Shown: positions 33,495 through 42,391 of the stretch, piece by piece | How positions within the stretch are numbered: position 1 is the stretch's first letter | Layout: every line of letters begins with the position of its first letter | Assembly (NCBI RefSeq): GCF_003574465.1 | Contig: NZ_QOWC01000012.1 | Span: 1 to 64,000 of the forward strand | Source of the DNA: Methylobacterium crusticola | Lineage (GTDB): Bacteria > Pseudomonadota > Alphaproteobacteria > Rhizobiales > Beijerinckiaceae | Length of the DNA: 64,000 nucleotides | Direction: 5' to 3' | Program-made: the position numbers and the translations under genes | Notes under the pieces: model-generated | The model's input: the letters and a program-made list of their open reading frames with translations, nothing else | Database searches by the model: none | Told to the model about the DNA's origin: nothing

Positions 33495-34541
33495 TCAGGC
33501 GGGCCCGCCCGGGGGGGTCGCCCCGGACACCCCGGCCTGCGCGAAGGTCGCCATGTCGCGGTGGCAGGCGAGGGCGGCCTTGACGAGGCCGAGCGCCAGC
33601 GCCGCCCCGGTGCCCTCGCCGAGGCGCATGCCGAGGGAGAGGAGCGGGACGAGGCCGAGGCGCTCGAGCACCGCCCCGTGCGCGCCCTCCGCCGAGAGGT
33701 GACCGGCGACGCAGTGGTCGAGGGCGGCGGGATCGAGGGCGTGCAGCACCGCCGCCGCCGCCGTGGCGACGTAGCCGTCGATCACCACCGGGACGCGCTG
33801 GAGGCGCGCGGCCAGGATCGCCCCCGCCATCGCGGCGACCTCGCGCCCGCCGAGGCGGGCCAGGGCCTCGAGCGGGTCGCCGAGGTGGCCGGCGTGGCGC
33901 GCGAGCGCCGCCTCGACCGCCGCGACCTTGCGGGCGTGGCCGGCATCGTCCACCCCGGTGCCGCGGCCGACCCAGGACCGGGGCTCGCCCCCGTAGAGCG
34001 CCGCGTAGAGGGCCGCCGCCACGGTCGTGTTGCCGATCCCCATCTCGCCGATGGCGAGCCCGTCCGTGCCGGCCGCCACCGCCTCCATGCCGAAGGCCAT
34101 CGTGGCGACGCAGGCCTTCTCGGTCATCGCCGGCTCGCGGGTGATGTCGCCGGTCGGCACGTCGAGGGCGAGGTCGAACACCTTGAAGCCGAGGCCGTAG
34201 GCCGCGCAGATCTGGTTGATGGCGCCGCCGCCGGCCGCGAAGGTGTCGAGCATCTGGCGGTTGACGGCGGCGGGGTAGGCCGAGACGCCCTGCGCGGCGA
34301 CGCCGTGGCTGCCCGCGAAGACGCAGACGAGCGGCCGGTCGAGGCTCGGCGCCGGCTTGCCCTGCCAGGCCGCCAGCCACGCGACGAGGGTTTCGAGCCG
34401 CCCGAGGCTGCCCGCGGGCTTCGTCAGGGTCGCGTCCCGGGCCGCGACCGCCGCGACGGCGGCCTCGTCCGGCCCCGGCATGGTGGCGACGAGGCGGCGG
34501 ATGTCCGCGAAGGGGGCGGAATCGGATACGGGATCGGGCAT
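33495..34541 (-). CDS. cobT: Nicotinate-nucleotide-dimethylbenzimidazole phosphoribosyltransferase
   Basis: 348 residues. It makes alpha-ribazole phosphate for the lower ligand of cobalamin. Typical stretches are TKPAGSLGRLE, VFAGSHGVAAQGVSAYP, GGGAINQI, MTEKACVATMAFGME, GEMGIGNTTVAAAL, GRGTGVDD, VIDGYVATAAA and GMRLGEGTGAALAL, which contains the catalytic glutamate. It is divergent from cobS, which uses its product after dephosphorylation. ATG at 34541. Confidence 0.95.
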   Translation of the reverse strand: MPDPVSDSAPFADIRRLVATMPGPDEAAVAAVAARDATLTKPAGSLGRLETLVAWLAAWQGKPAPSLDRPLVCVFAGSHGVAAQGVSAYPAAVNRQMLDTFAAGGGAINQICAAYGLGFKVFDLALDVPTGDITREPAMTEKACVATMAFGMEAVAAGTDGLAIGEMGIGNTTVAAALYAALYGGEPRSWVGRGTGVDDAGHARKVAAVEAALARHAGHLGDPLEALARLGGREVAAMAGAILAARLQRVPVVIDGYVATAAAAVLHALDPAALDHCVAGHLSAEGAHGAVLERLGLVPLLSLGMRLGEGTGAALALGLVKAALACHRDMATFAQAGVSGATPPGGPA

Positions 34542-34704
34542 GGTCGGGCTCCGGCGAGGGGCGAGGCCGCACGCGGGAGCGCGCGGACGCACGATCGGGC
34601 GTGCAGAGGGAACGAACGGGCGTGCGGAACATCGCTCCGACCGGGGACGCCGGCCGCGGGCCGGGCTATACTGCGCCGACGGCGTCGGGTGAAGGCGGGC
34701 GGGT

Positions 34705-35580
34705 ATGGCCGAGGGTGCGGGTTTGAGTGCGGGGCCGGCCGTGCCGGACGAGGCTGACGACGAATTCGAGCCGCCGCCGCCCGATTCCGGGCCGTGGCCG
34801 CCGCTCCTCGACCTCGCCGCCTGCCTGCGGTTCTTCAGCCGGCTGCCGGTGCCGGCCCTGCCCGGGGAGGGGGACGCGCATGCCACCCCCGATTTCCGCA
34901 CCGCGCCCCGGATGCTGCCGCTCGCCGGCCTGGTGATCGGGCTGCCGGCGGCCCTCGCCCTCGTGGGCGGGGTCAAGCTCGGCCTCGGGCCCTACATCGC
35001 GGCGACGCTCGCCCTCGCCTTCGCCACCCTGGTGACCGGGGCCCTGCACGAGGACGGCCTCGCGGACGTCGCCGACGGGTTCGGCGGCGGCGCGACGCCG
35101 GCGCGCCGCCTCGAGATCATGCGCGACAGCCGCATCGGCGCCTACGGGACCGCGGCCCTGATCCTGTCCTACGCGCTGCGCATCGGCGCCCTCGCGACCC
35201 TCGCCGACCGGGCGGGCTGGCGCGCCGCCCTCGCGGTGCTCGCGGTCGCGGCGCTCTCGCGCACCGCCGCGCTCTGGCCGATGTGCCGGCTCGGCCCGGC
35301 GCGCCCCGACGGGGCCGCCCACGCGGTCGGCCGGCCCGACCCGGCCACGCACGCCACCGCCTGGGCGCTCTGCCTCGTGGTCCTGGCGCTGGCGGGCCTC
35401 CTGGGCCTGCCCTGGCACGGCCTCGGGCTCGCGGCCCTCCTGGCGCTCGCCGCCGCCTGGGCGGTGACGCGCCTCGCCGGCCGCCTGATCGGGGGCCAGA
35501 GCGGCGACGTGGTCGGAGCCTGCCAGCAGATCGCCGAGATCGCGGCGCTGCTCGCCCTCCTGATCGCGATCCCCGCCTGA
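34705..35580 (+). CDS. cobS: Adenosylcobinamide-GDP ribazoletransferase (cobalamin synthase)
   Basis: 291 residues, an integral membrane protein with about 6-7 helices. It joins adenosylcobinamide-GDP and alpha-ribazole in the last step of cobalamin assembly. The signatures are FFSRLPVPA near the start, the acidic metal-binding motif HEDGLADVADGFGGG, RRLEIMRDSRIGAYG and the late GGQSGDVVGACQQIAE. The first 30 or so residues are a hydrophilic acidic extension. Upstream there is a TATACT -10-like hexamer at 34667. Its stop codon overlaps the start of the DUF1289 gene (ATGA). Confidence 0.94.
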   Translation: MAEGAGLSAGPAVPDEADDEFEPPPPDSGPWPPLLDLAACLRFFSRLPVPALPGEGDAHATPDFRTAPRMLPLAGLVIGLPAALALVGGVKLGLGPYIAATLALAFATLVTGALHEDGLADVADGFGGGATPARRLEIMRDSRIGAYGTAALILSYALRIGALATLADRAGWRAALAVLAVAALSRTAALWPMCRLGPARPDGAAHAVGRPDPATHATAWALCLVVLALAGLLGLPWHGLGLAALLALAAAWAVTRLAGRLIGGQSGDVVGACQQIAEIAALLALLIAIPA

Positions 35581-35783
35581 TGCCGGTCTCGACTCCCTGC
35601 ACCAAGCTCTGCGTCCTCGACCCCGGCACCGGCCTCTGCGAGGGCTGCGGCCGCACCCGCGCCGAGATCGCGGCCTGGGGCGGGCTCTCGGAGGCCGAGC
35701 GGCGCCGCCTGATGGCGCGGCTGCCGGCCCGCCTGGCGCTGCGGCGCCGCCTCCCGGCCCGCCCCGCGGCCGAGCCGGCCTGA
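35580..35783 (+). CDS. DUF1289 cysteine-rich protein
   Basis: 67 residues. Four cysteines in TPCTKLCVLDPGTGLCEGCGRT (Cys7, Cys11, Cys20, Cys23) match the DUF1289 family, thought to bind an Fe-S cluster or zinc. The middle part WGGLSEAERRRLMARLPAR is also typical. It overlaps cobS by the ATGA arrangement, so it is translated with it. Function unknown. Confidence 0.85.
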   Translation: MPVSTPCTKLCVLDPGTGLCEGCGRTRAEIAAWGGLSEAERRRLMARLPARLALRRRLPARPAAEPA

Positions 35784-35787
35784 GCCC

Positions 35788-36486
35788 GTGCCGGGCGCCC
35801 TCGGCATCGGCCTCCTGCTGCTCGGGTGCGCCTGCGCGCTCGTCACCCTGGGGGAGCGGGACGTCGCGGGCCTCAGCCCCCAGGAGGGGGCCGGCCTCGC
35901 CGCCGCCGCGGCCGCCCTCCTGGTGATCCTCGGCGGCGTCGCGCAGCGGTTCCGGGCCGGGTTCGGCGAGGGGCTGTGGTCGCTCTGCCTCTGGGCGGCC
36001 GTCGGGGCCGGGGGCGCCGCCCTCTACGCCTACCGGGACGAGGCCCGGGAGGCGGCGTTCCGGGCCCTCGGCGAGGTGAGCCCGGGCCGGCCGGTCGCCG
36101 GGCAGGGCGGCGAGGTCACCATCGCCCGGCGCGCGGACGGCAGCTTCACGGTGCAGGCGCGGGTGAACGGCCGCGAGCAGCGCTTCGCCTTCGACACCGG
36201 GGCCAGCACCATGGTGCTCACGGCCGAGAGCGCCGCCGCCCTGGGGATCCGGCCGGCGCCGGGCGCCTACGTGGTGGCGGTGCAGACCGCCAACGGGCGC
36301 GCCGCGGCGGCGCCGGTGGTGCTCGACACGGTGGCGGTCGGGCCGATCAGCGAGCGGCGGGTGCCGGCCCTCGTCACCCGGCCCGGGACCCTCAGCCTCA
36401 ACCTCCTCGGCATGAGCTTCCTCGAGCGCCTCGCCTCCTACGAGGTGCGCGGCAGCCGGCTGATCCTGCGGCCCGGCAAGGTCTGA
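35788..36486 (+). CDS. Membrane-anchored retropepsin-like aspartic protease (clan AA)
   Basis: 232 residues. Two N-terminal hydrophobic helices (LGIGLLLLGCACALVTL and GAGLAAAAAALLVILGG) and a third around residue 70, then a single retropepsin-like domain with the active-site motif FDTGAST near residue 135 and a hydrophobic LNLLGMSFLERL at the end of the domain. This fits the TIGR02281-type clan AA proteases of alphaproteobacteria, which probably work as dimers. Substrate unknown. The start is a GTG at 35788, four bases after the DUF1289 stop, so it is likely in the cobS operon. Confidence 0.82.
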   Translation: MPGALGIGLLLLGCACALVTLGERDVAGLSPQEGAGLAAAAAALLVILGGVAQRFRAGFGEGLWSLCLWAAVGAGGAALYAYRDEAREAAFRALGEVSPGRPVAGQGGEVTIARRADGSFTVQARVNGREQRFAFDTGASTMVLTAESAAALGIRPAPGAYVVAVQTANGRAAAAPVVLDTVAVGPISERRVPALVTRPGTLSLNLLGMSFLERLASYEVRGSRLILRPGKV

Positions 36487-36493
36487 GCCGGCC

Positions 36494-37915
36494 CTACTGC
36501 GCCGCCTCGGCGGTGGTCGGCGGCTCGCGCTCGATGGTGCGGAAGCCCTCGAGCTCCGTCAGGTAGGTGCGGGCCCACCAGTCCACGTCCTCGCGGGCCA
36601 TGCGCTCGAACATCGGCTTCCAGCGCTCCAGGCGCTCGGCCTTGGGCATGTAGAGGGCGGCCCGGATCGCCTCCGCGACTTCGAAGCGGTCGTAGGGGTT
36701 GACGAGGAGCGCCTCGGGCAGCTGGCGGGCGGCGCCCGCGAACTTCGACAGCACGAGGACGCCGGGATCGTCGTCGCTCTGGGCCGCGACGTACTCCTTG
36801 GCGACGAGGTTCATGCCGTCGCGCATCGGCGTCACGACGCCCACCCGGGCGGCGCGGTAGAGGCCCGCCAGCACGGCGCGCGGGTAGGCCTTGGTGACGT
36901 ACTGGATCGGCGTCCAGGACGGCTCGCCGAGGGAGCCGTTGATGTTGCCGAGGACCTCGTTCACGTCGCGGCTGAGCTGCTCGTACTCCGGCACCTCGGT
37001 GCGGGACTTCGGCGCGATCTGCAGGAACACCACGTTGCCGCGCTGGTCGGGGTTCGAGGCGAAGAAGCGCTCCACCGCCTCCATCCGCTCGGGCACCCCC
37101 TTCGAGTAGTCGAGGCGGTCGACGCCGATCAGGAGCTTGCGGGTGCGCAGGCCCGCCATCGTGTCGCGCACCGTCCGGTTCATGCCGGCGCGCTCGGCGG
37201 CCTGGCGGAAGCCGTCGACGTCGATGCCGATCGGGAAGCTGCGGATGCGGGTGCGGCGCCCGTCCACCATCAGCGACCCGCCGCCGAGCGGGATCGCCCG
37301 CAGCTCGTCCACGAGGTTGCGGGAGAGGTTGTGGACGTCGCTGTCCGTCTGGAGGCCGATGAGGTCGTAGTCGGCGACGGCGCGCAGGAGCTCGGTCGAG
37401 GCCGGCAGGGTGTTGAAGACCTCGCCCGAGGGCCAGGGGATGTGGTGGAAGTAGCCGATCGGGTTCGAGACGCCGAGGCCCCGCAGCTCCGAGGCGAGGG
37501 GAATCAGGTGGTAGTCGTGGACCCAGATCAGGTCGCCCGGCTCGATCAGGCCCGCGAGCGCCTGGGCGAAGATGCGGTTCACGCGCTGGTAGCCCGCGTA
37601 GTCGGCCCGCGAGAACGCCGCGAGGCCGAGGCGGTAGTGCATGATCGGCCACAGGGCCCGGTTGGCGAAGCCGCTGTAGTATTCCCGGTGGTCCTGGGGC
37701 GAGAGGTCCATCACCGCGTACTGGACCCGGCCGCGGTCGGCGATGACCGGCTCGGTGGCCGGGGTCTCGGTGATCTTGCCGCTCCAGCCGAACCACAGCC
37801 CCTTGTAGGCCGTGAAGGCTTCCTTCAGGGCGACCGCGAGCCCGCCGGCCGCGACCGCCTTGGAGGCCGCATCCGGGACGGCGACGCGGTTCGACACGAT
37901 GATGAGGCGTGACAC
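36494..37915 (-). CDS. otsA: Trehalose-6-phosphate synthase
   Basis: 473 residues, the same length as E. coli OtsA. GT20 enzyme that makes trehalose-6-phosphate from UDP-glucose and glucose-6-phosphate. Motifs: [67 protein letters not shown] and [18 protein letters not shown]. Start is a GTG at 37915 giving [11 protein letters not shown]. No phosphatase gene (otsB) lies beside it. In related bacteria trehalose genes belong to the EcfG stress response, but I see no EcfG-type promoter on this strand upstream. Confidence 0.95.
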   Translation of the reverse strand: MSRLIIVSNRVAVPDAASKAVAAGGLAVALKEAFTAYKGLWFGWSGKITETPATEPVIADRGRVQYAVMDLSPQDHREYYSGFANRALWPIMHYRLGLAAFSRADYAGYQRVNRIFAQALAGLIEPGDLIWVHDYHLIPLASELRGLGVSNPIGYFHHIPWPSGEVFNTLPASTELLRAVADYDLIGLQTDSDVHNLSRNLVDELRAIPLGGGSLMVDGRRTRIRSFPIGIDVDGFRQAAERAGMNRTVRDTMAGLRTRKLLIGVDRLDYSKGVPERMEAVERFFASNPDQRGNVVFLQIAPKSRTEVPEYEQLSRDVNEVLGNINGSLGEPSWTPIQYVTKAYPRAVLAGLYRAARVGVVTPMRDGMNLVAKEYVAAQSDDDPGVLVLSKFAGAARQLPEALLVNPYDRFEVAEAIRAALYMPKAERLERWKPMFERMAREDVDWWARTYLTELEGFRTIEREPPTTAEAAQ

Positions 37916-38253
37916 GGCAGTTACGGACTCCGGCTGCACGGATCTTGGGACGCACCCTCGGGCCGGGAGCCCGGGGGTCGCGGACGTCACGGCCGCCCGC
38001 GCGACACGAGGTTAGAACGCGCGGGAAGCAAGCGCGATCCTTGAGCGTTGGTCAACCCTGTCGGCTGCATGCCGTGCGACCGCGCGGGATGCCGTGCAGC
38101 CGCGCGAGGGCGCGCGGGTCGGCTCGCTCCACAGGAATCGCCGGGCTCCGGCGCACCGGAACCGTCCAGCCCGGCTGTGGTTACCCGCAATATCGTCGAT
38201 GCATCGGTGCGGCGGTCCGCGTGACACGCCGCGCCCGCACAGGAGTCGCAATC
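37916..38253. other. Intergenic region between otsA and the stress operon
   Basis: 338 bp without a gene. It holds a GTTG-GT-CAAC dyad near 38047, an imperfect 20-bp tandem repeat (38069-38088 and 38089-38108, 17 of 20 identical) and an EcfG-type promoter facing right at 38158-38182. No open frame here looks like a protein. Confidence 0.6.
38158..38182 (+). promoter_or_regulatory. EcfG-type (general stress response) promoter
   Basis: GGAAC at 38158-38162, then 16 bases and GGTT ending at 38182. The alphaproteobacterial EcfG consensus is GGAAC-N16/17-CGTT; the GTT core and spacing match, the base before it is G instead of C. It is 71 bases upstream of the ATG of the stress-like operon at 38254. 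An ecfG gene lies 8 kb away in the same window. Confidence 0.6.
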
Positions 38254-38811
38254 ATGAGCGCCGGCTATCAGAACGGACAGCACCGGACGGCGGGCGCGGG
38301 CGCGCCTGCCGAGCATCCGGCGGATTGGGATGGCCTGCGGCAGGACGTGCGCCAGCTCGGCGACGTCGCCATGGAGCGCGGCTACGGCCTCGTCGAGGCC
38401 GCCCGCGACCAGGTCAACGGCTACGTCGACCGGCGCAAGGGCGACGCGGCCCAGTCCGTCTCGGACCTCGCCCAGGCCTTGCGCGAATCGGGCGGGCGGC
38501 TCGAGCAGCAGCCGAACGTGAAGGCCTTCTTCGACAGCGCCGCCGAGGGGCTCGAGCAGCTCTCGGGCTCGATCAAGGAGCGCAGCTTCGAGGATTTCTA
38601 CAGCGACATCGAGGCGGTGGCCCGGCGCCGCCCCGCGGCGGTCGCCGTCGCGACGTTCCTCACCGGCTTCCTGGCGGCCCGCTTCATCAAGTCGTCGGCC
38701 CACCCGCCCCACGTCTTCGAGGGCCGCGAGGCGTTCGCGGGCGGCGAGGTGGCGCGGCCCGACCCCTACCGCACCGGCGACGCCCACCGCGGCACCCGCT
38801 ACCCTGCCTGA
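38254..38811 (+). CDS. Helical membrane-anchored hypothetical protein, first gene of a stress-like operon
   Basis: 185 residues. Polar N-terminus, then long amphipathic helices (RQDVRQLGDVAMERGYGLVEAARDQV, SVSDLAQALRESGG, FFDSAAEGLEQLSGSIKERSFEDFYSDIEAVARRRP), one short hydrophobic helix near residue 130-145 (AAVAVATFLTGFLAARFI) and a polar tail. I do not recognise a named family, but the layout resembles YqjD/ElaB-like proteins. AGGAG lies 8 bases before the ATG. It is followed by a holin-superfamily protein and a DUF3618 protein, a combination common in Hyphomicrobiales, and is preceded by an EcfG-type promoter. Confidence 0.75.
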   Translation: MSAGYQNGQHRTAGAGAPAEHPADWDGLRQDVRQLGDVAMERGYGLVEAARDQVNGYVDRRKGDAAQSVSDLAQALRESGGRLEQQPNVKAFFDSAAEGLEQLSGSIKERSFEDFYSDIEAVARRRPAAVAVATFLTGFLAARFIKSSAHPPHVFEGREAFAGGEVARPDPYRTGDAHRGTRYPA

Positions 38812-38824
38812 GGAGAGCGTCCCG

Positions 38825-39256
38825 ATGGCAGACCCCAACGCGCGCCCCCCGGGCGGCGCTCCCGGCAGCGCCCCGCCGGGCGGCATCCAGGGCCTCCTGG
38901 CGGACGCCCTGCGCGAGACGACCGACCTCGCCCGCAAGGAGATCGCCCTCTTCCGCACCGAGATGTCGAACAACCTGAGGTCGCTCTTCCTCGGGCTCGG
39001 CATGATCGTCGGGGCGGCGGTCTTCGCCGTGGTGGCCCTGCTCGTCCTCACGGACGCCCTGGTGAAGTGGCTCGCCACGGTGGTGCATTCCGAGGCGCTC
39101 GCCGCCCTCATCGTCGGCCTGGCCTTCCTGGTCGTCGCCGTCGGCCTCGCCCTGTGGGGCCGGAGCACGATGTCGCTCTCGACCCTCGCGCCGACCCGCA
39201 CCACCCGGCAGGTGCGCCAGGACGCCCGGGTGCTGTCCGAGAGGGTGTCGGGATGA
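38825..39256 (+). CDS. Phage holin superfamily III/YqjE-like membrane protein
   Basis: 143 residues. A proline/glycine-rich start, an amphipathic helix (LADALRETTDLARKEIALFRTEMSNNL), then two transmembrane helices (LFLGLGMIVGAAVFAVVALLVLTDAL and ALAALIVGLAFLVVAVGLALWG). This is the putative actinobacterial holin-X/YqjE pattern; despite the name such chromosomal proteins are not linked to lysis. It is the second gene of the operon, 13 bp after the first. Its stop overlaps the DUF3618 start (ATGA). Confidence 0.8.
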   Translation: MADPNARPPGGAPGSAPPGGIQGLLADALRETTDLARKEIALFRTEMSNNLRSLFLGLGMIVGAAVFAVVALLVLTDALVKWLATVVHSEALAALIVGLAFLVVAVGLALWGRSTMSLSTLAPTRTTRQVRQDARVLSERVSG

Positions 39257-39660
39257 GCCAGTCGATCAGCGATCTCGAGCACGACATCGAGCAGACCCGC
39301 GCGCGGCTCGACCAGACCATCGACCGGATCCAGGACCGCCTGTCGCCGACGAGCATCGTCGACGAGATGCTCGGCACCGTGCGCCAGTCGCCCCTCAGCG
39401 GCGCCTACGACGGGGCGCTCGCGGCGGTGCGGCGCAACCCCGTCCCGGTGATGCTGATCGTCGCCGGCGTCGGCTGGCTCGTGCACCGCATGGCGCAGGA
39501 GGCCGAGCGCAAGCGCCACATCCGGGCGGCGGTCGACGGCGCCGAGGCGGTGCCGGTGATCAAGACCGGCGCGGCCCGGGTCTACGACCCGGACCGGCCG
39601 ACCGCCCACCCGGCCGCCGACCGCGTCGCGGGCGCCGGCGACGCCGGCGCAACGATCTGA
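39253..39660 (+). CDS. DUF3618 protein
   Basis: 135 residues. The start SISDLEHDIEQTRARLDQTIDRIQDRLSP is the DUF3618 signature, followed by one hydrophobic segment (PVPVMLIVAGVGWLVHRM) and a basic, then polar, C-terminus. Function unknown; the family is usually encoded next to the holin-superfamily protein seen just upstream. It overlaps that gene by ATGA. Confidence 0.87.
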   Translation: MSQSISDLEHDIEQTRARLDQTIDRIQDRLSPTSIVDEMLGTVRQSPLSGAYDGALAAVRRNPVPVMLIVAGVGWLVHRMAQEAERKRHIRAAVDGAEAVPVIKTGAARVYDPDRPTAHPAADRVAGAGDAGATI

Positions 39661-39723
39661 CGCGCCGCCGCCGGCGCCCGACCGCGCCGCCGGCAGCGCC
39701 CGACCATCGAGGAGTCGAGACCC

Positions 39724-40515
39724 ATGGCAGAGCACACCATCAACCCCGCGAATCCCGGGGCGCCCTCCGCCCACACCCCCGCCACCGGGCCGGAGCGGAA
39801 CCTGCATCAGGACCACGACACCGTCCGCGGCGCCATCGACGCGGCGCAGGGCTCGGCCTCGCGGGCGGCCAACGACGCCCAGGCGACGGCCGGCGCCATG
39901 TCCGACCGCGTCGGCGAGGCGGCCGCCTCCGTGGGCGGCGCCATCAACCAGACCGCCGAGCAGCTGCGGGCCAAGGCCGACGCCGCCGCCGACCGGCTGA
40001 AGCAGGGCGCCACCGAGGCCGTCTCCCGCGCCCACGCGCAGGCGAGCCAGGCCTACGGCACCATCGGGGGCCAGGGCTCCGAGGCCATCGACCGGGCCCG
40101 CGACTGGGCGAACGACACCGTCGAGACGGGCTCGCGCCGCTACGCCGACCTGCGCGACCTCGGCGCCGACCGGCTGGCGCAGGGCCAGACCGCCGTCGAG
40201 CGCTTCGTGACCGAGAACCCCGTGCTCGTGGGCGTCGTCGGCCTCGCCGCCGGCCTGCTGCTCGGCGCGCTCCTGCCGCGCACCCGTCAGGAGGACCGCA
40301 CGGTCGGCGCCTGGGCCGACGAGGTCCGCGACCAGGGCATGCGCTACGCCCGCGACGCCACCGAGCGCGGCCGCCAGTTCGTCGAGACCGCCCTCGACCA
40401 GGCGCAGGACGCGGCCTCCGCGGCCGCAACCGCGGCCACCGACGAGCTCAAGCAGCGCGGCGCGGGCCCCGAGCCGCAGCCGGGCCGCCCCACCGGGACG
40501 ATCCAGACCCACTGA
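39724..40515 (+). CDS. Coiled-coil/LEA-like protein with C-terminal membrane helix
   Basis: 263 residues. Residues 30-180 are Ala/Glu/Arg/Asp-rich and repeat an 11-residue-like amphipathic pattern (AADRLKQGATEAVSRAHAQAS, AIDRARDWANDTVETG) like LEA and apolipoprotein-type stress proteins. One hydrophobic helix (VLVGVVGLAAGLLLGALL, about residues 167-184) is followed by RTRQED, the glycine-zipper anchor found in ElaB/YqjD proteins. The last 60 residues are again amphipathic. Probably the last gene of the stress operon; a GAGGAG box precedes the ATG and a hairpin follows the stop. Confidence 0.78.
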   Translation: MAEHTINPANPGAPSAHTPATGPERNLHQDHDTVRGAIDAAQGSASRAANDAQATAGAMSDRVGEAAASVGGAINQTAEQLRAKADAAADRLKQGATEAVSRAHAQASQAYGTIGGQGSEAIDRARDWANDTVETGSRRYADLRDLGADRLAQGQTAVERFVTENPVLVGVVGLAAGLLLGALLPRTRQEDRTVGAWADEVRDQGMRYARDATERGRQFVETALDQAQDAASAAATAATDELKQRGAGPEPQPGRPTGTIQTH

Positions 40516-40540
40516 GCCGGCGCCCGCCGCGCGAGGACCC

Positions 40541-40568
40541 GAAGGCCGGCTCCCCGGAGCCGGCCTTC
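40541..40568 (+). terminator. Hairpin after the stress operon
   Basis: GAAGGCCGGCTCC (40541-40553) and GGAGCCGGCCTTC (40556-40568) form a perfect 13-bp stem with a 2-base loop, 26 bases past the last stop codon. No T-run follows, so it may act with Rho or protect the transcript end. Right of it, at about 40579-40611, GCGCCGCCGGACCCC is repeated in tandem. Confidence 0.6.
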
Positions 40569-40641
40569 GTCGTGCGCGGGGCCCGCGCCGCCGGACCCCG
40601 CGCCGCCGGACCCGTTGCGCGCCCCTCCGCGTTGTCCGCCC

Positions 40642-41724
40642 ATGACCCGCTCCGCCCCTCCTGACGCGCCCCGCCTCGGCTTCTGCTGCAAGTTCATCCC
40701 GGTCGAGGCGCCGGACCCCGGCACGACCCTGAAGGCCGCCCGCGAAGCCGCGATGGCGATGAACGTCACGACCGTGACCATGGCCCACCTGCGGCGCCTC
40801 GGCCCGCCGGCCGGGCGCGAGAAACTGGTCGAGGTCGTCACGCACAACCTCGCGGCCCTTGCCCGCCAGATCGCCTGGGTCGCGGGCCGGCCGCCGCTCG
40901 AGCGGCTCCTGCGCCTCGCGAGCGGGATCCTGCCGGGCTACACCCACCCGGAGGTGCGGGGCTTCTACGCCGACCCGGACCTGCGCCGCGCGATCGAGGC
41001 GGGCCTCGCCGCCGTCGGCGAGGCGGCCCGGGCCGGCGGCGTGCGCCTCAGCATGCACCCGGGCCCGTTCTGCATCCTGGCGAGCCGCAACCCGGCGGCG
41101 CTCCAGAACGGCATCGCCGAGCTCGACTACCACGCCGAGGTGATGACCCTCATGGGCTATCACGGCGGCTGGCACCCCCACGGCGCCCACGTCAACATCC
41201 ACGTCGGCGCCCGGGACCCCGGGATCGACGCCTTCCGGCAGAACCTGGCGGCGGTCTCTCAGGCCGCCCGGGACCTCGTGACGGTCGAGAACGACGAATC
41301 CGCCTTCGGCCTCGAGGAGGTGCTGCGCCTCGCCGACGTGGTCCCGGTGGTGCTCGACCTCCACCACCACTGGATCCAGAGCCGGGGCGCCTACATCGAG
41401 CCCGACGACCCCCTCGTCGCCCGCGTCCAGGAATCCTGGCGCGGGGTGAGGCCGGTCGGCCACGTCAGCGTCTCGCGCGAGGACGTGCTCGCGGGCCACG
41501 ACCCGGACCGGCTGCCGGATTTCGCGGCGCTCGTCGCGGCCGGGCTCACGGGCCGGGACCTCGCCGCGCATTCCGACCTGATGTGGAACCGGGCCCTCAA
41601 CAACCTCGTGGCGCGCCACCTCGCCTGGTGCGACATCGAAGTCGAGGCCAAGCACAAGAACCTCGCCTCGACGGCGCTCGCCGGGCAGGTCGGCGCCCGC
41701 GCCCTGCCGCTCGCCGCCGCGTGA
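40642..41724 (+). CDS. uvsE: UV damage endonuclease (UvsE/UVDE family)
   Basis: 360 residues, a TIM-barrel endonuclease that nicks DNA 5' of UV photoproducts. Metal-binding and active-site stretches are present: LGFCCKF, SMHPGPFCILAS, NIHVGARDPG, VENDESAFGLEEVL, VVLDLHHHWIQ, GHVSVSR, HSDLMWNRALNN and DIEVEAKHKNLA. ATG at 40642 gives MTRSAPPDAPRLGFCC; earlier in-frame codons are not conserved. Useful for a bacterium exposed to light, such as a leaf coloniser. Just upstream lies the stress operon, but no EcfG motif is seen directly before this gene. Confidence 0.9.
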   Translation: MTRSAPPDAPRLGFCCKFIPVEAPDPGTTLKAAREAAMAMNVTTVTMAHLRRLGPPAGREKLVEVVTHNLAALARQIAWVAGRPPLERLLRLASGILPGYTHPEVRGFYADPDLRRAIEAGLAAVGEAARAGGVRLSMHPGPFCILASRNPAALQNGIAELDYHAEVMTLMGYHGGWHPHGAHVNIHVGARDPGIDAFRQNLAAVSQAARDLVTVENDESAFGLEEVLRLADVVPVVLDLHHHWIQSRGAYIEPDDPLVARVQESWRGVRPVGHVSVSREDVLAGHDPDRLPDFAALVAAGLTGRDLAAHSDLMWNRALNNLVARHLAWCDIEVEAKHKNLASTALAGQVGARALPLAAA

Positions 41725-41833
41725 GCGCGCCCTGGCCTCCCGCGGGGGCTCGGGGCCCCTGCCCGGGGGAACTCCCCATCCCGCCCCGGCCGGCGCCGGC
41801 CGCCCGGCGCGACCATCCTCGAACGGTGAGCCG

Positions 41834-42382
41834 ATGAGAACGGCCGATTGCTGCATCCTCGTCGTCCCGGGCTACACCGGGTCCGGGCCCGACCACTGGC
41901 AGAGCCGCTGGGAGGAGCGCCTCTCCACCGCCCGGCGCGTGGTGCAGGAGGACTGGGATCGCCCCGAGCCCGAGGCCTGGCGCGACGCCGTGATCGCGGC
42001 CGTGCAAGCGGCGGCGCGGCCCGTGGTGCTCGTCGCCCACAGCCTCGGCGTGGTCTCGGTGGCGCAGGCGGCGCCCGACCTGCCGGCGGGCGCGGTCCGG
42101 GGCGCCTTCCTGGTGGCGCTGCCCGACGTGGAGCGTCCCGGCACGCCGGCGCCCCTGCGCGCCTTCGCGCCGATCCCGCGCGACCCGCTTCCCTTCCGGG
42201 CCGTCCTGGTGACGAGCCGCAGCGATCCCTACGCGGCCTACGCGCGGGCGGAGGCGTTCGCGGGCGCCTGGGGGGCCGAGCTTGTCGATGCCGGCGAGTC
42301 GGGCCACCTGAACGCCGAGAGCGGGCACGGCCCCTGGCCCGAGGGGCTGATGCGCTTTGCCGGGTTCCTGAAGACGCTGTAA
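41834..42382 (+). CDS. RBBP9/YdeN-family alpha/beta hydrolase
   Basis: 182 residues. Starts with ILVVPGYTGSGPDHWQSRWEE, the hallmark of RBBP9/YdeN serine hydrolases. The catalytic triad is predicted as Ser in AHSLGVV, Asp in SRSDPYA and His in SGHLNAESGHG, all in the usual order. Substrates of the bacterial members are unknown. Nine bases separate it from the methyltransferase downstream, so they may be co-transcribed. Confidence 0.9.
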   Translation: MRTADCCILVVPGYTGSGPDHWQSRWEERLSTARRVVQEDWDRPEPEAWRDAVIAAVQAAARPVVLVAHSLGVVSVAQAAPDLPAGAVRGAFLVALPDVERPGTPAPLRAFAPIPRDPLPFRAVLVTSRSDPYAAYARAEAFAGAWGAELVDAGESGHLNAESGHGPWPEGLMRFAGFLKTL

Positions 42383-42391
42383 GCGTCACCG

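Noticed and set aside
34628-34656. GGAAC sequence upstream of cobS as an EcfG promoter
   Set aside because: GGAAC is present but no GTT lies 16-18 bases downstream.
34542-34704. Possible cobalamin riboswitch between cobT and cobS
   Set aside because: The gap is only 163 bp and has no B12-box-like sequence; a TATACT -10-like hexamer is all that stands out.
38825-39256. Prophage lysis module because of the holin-superfamily protein
   Set aside because: No endolysin, integrase or other phage gene is present; the protein is of the chromosomal YqjE/holin-X type with stress-like neighbours.
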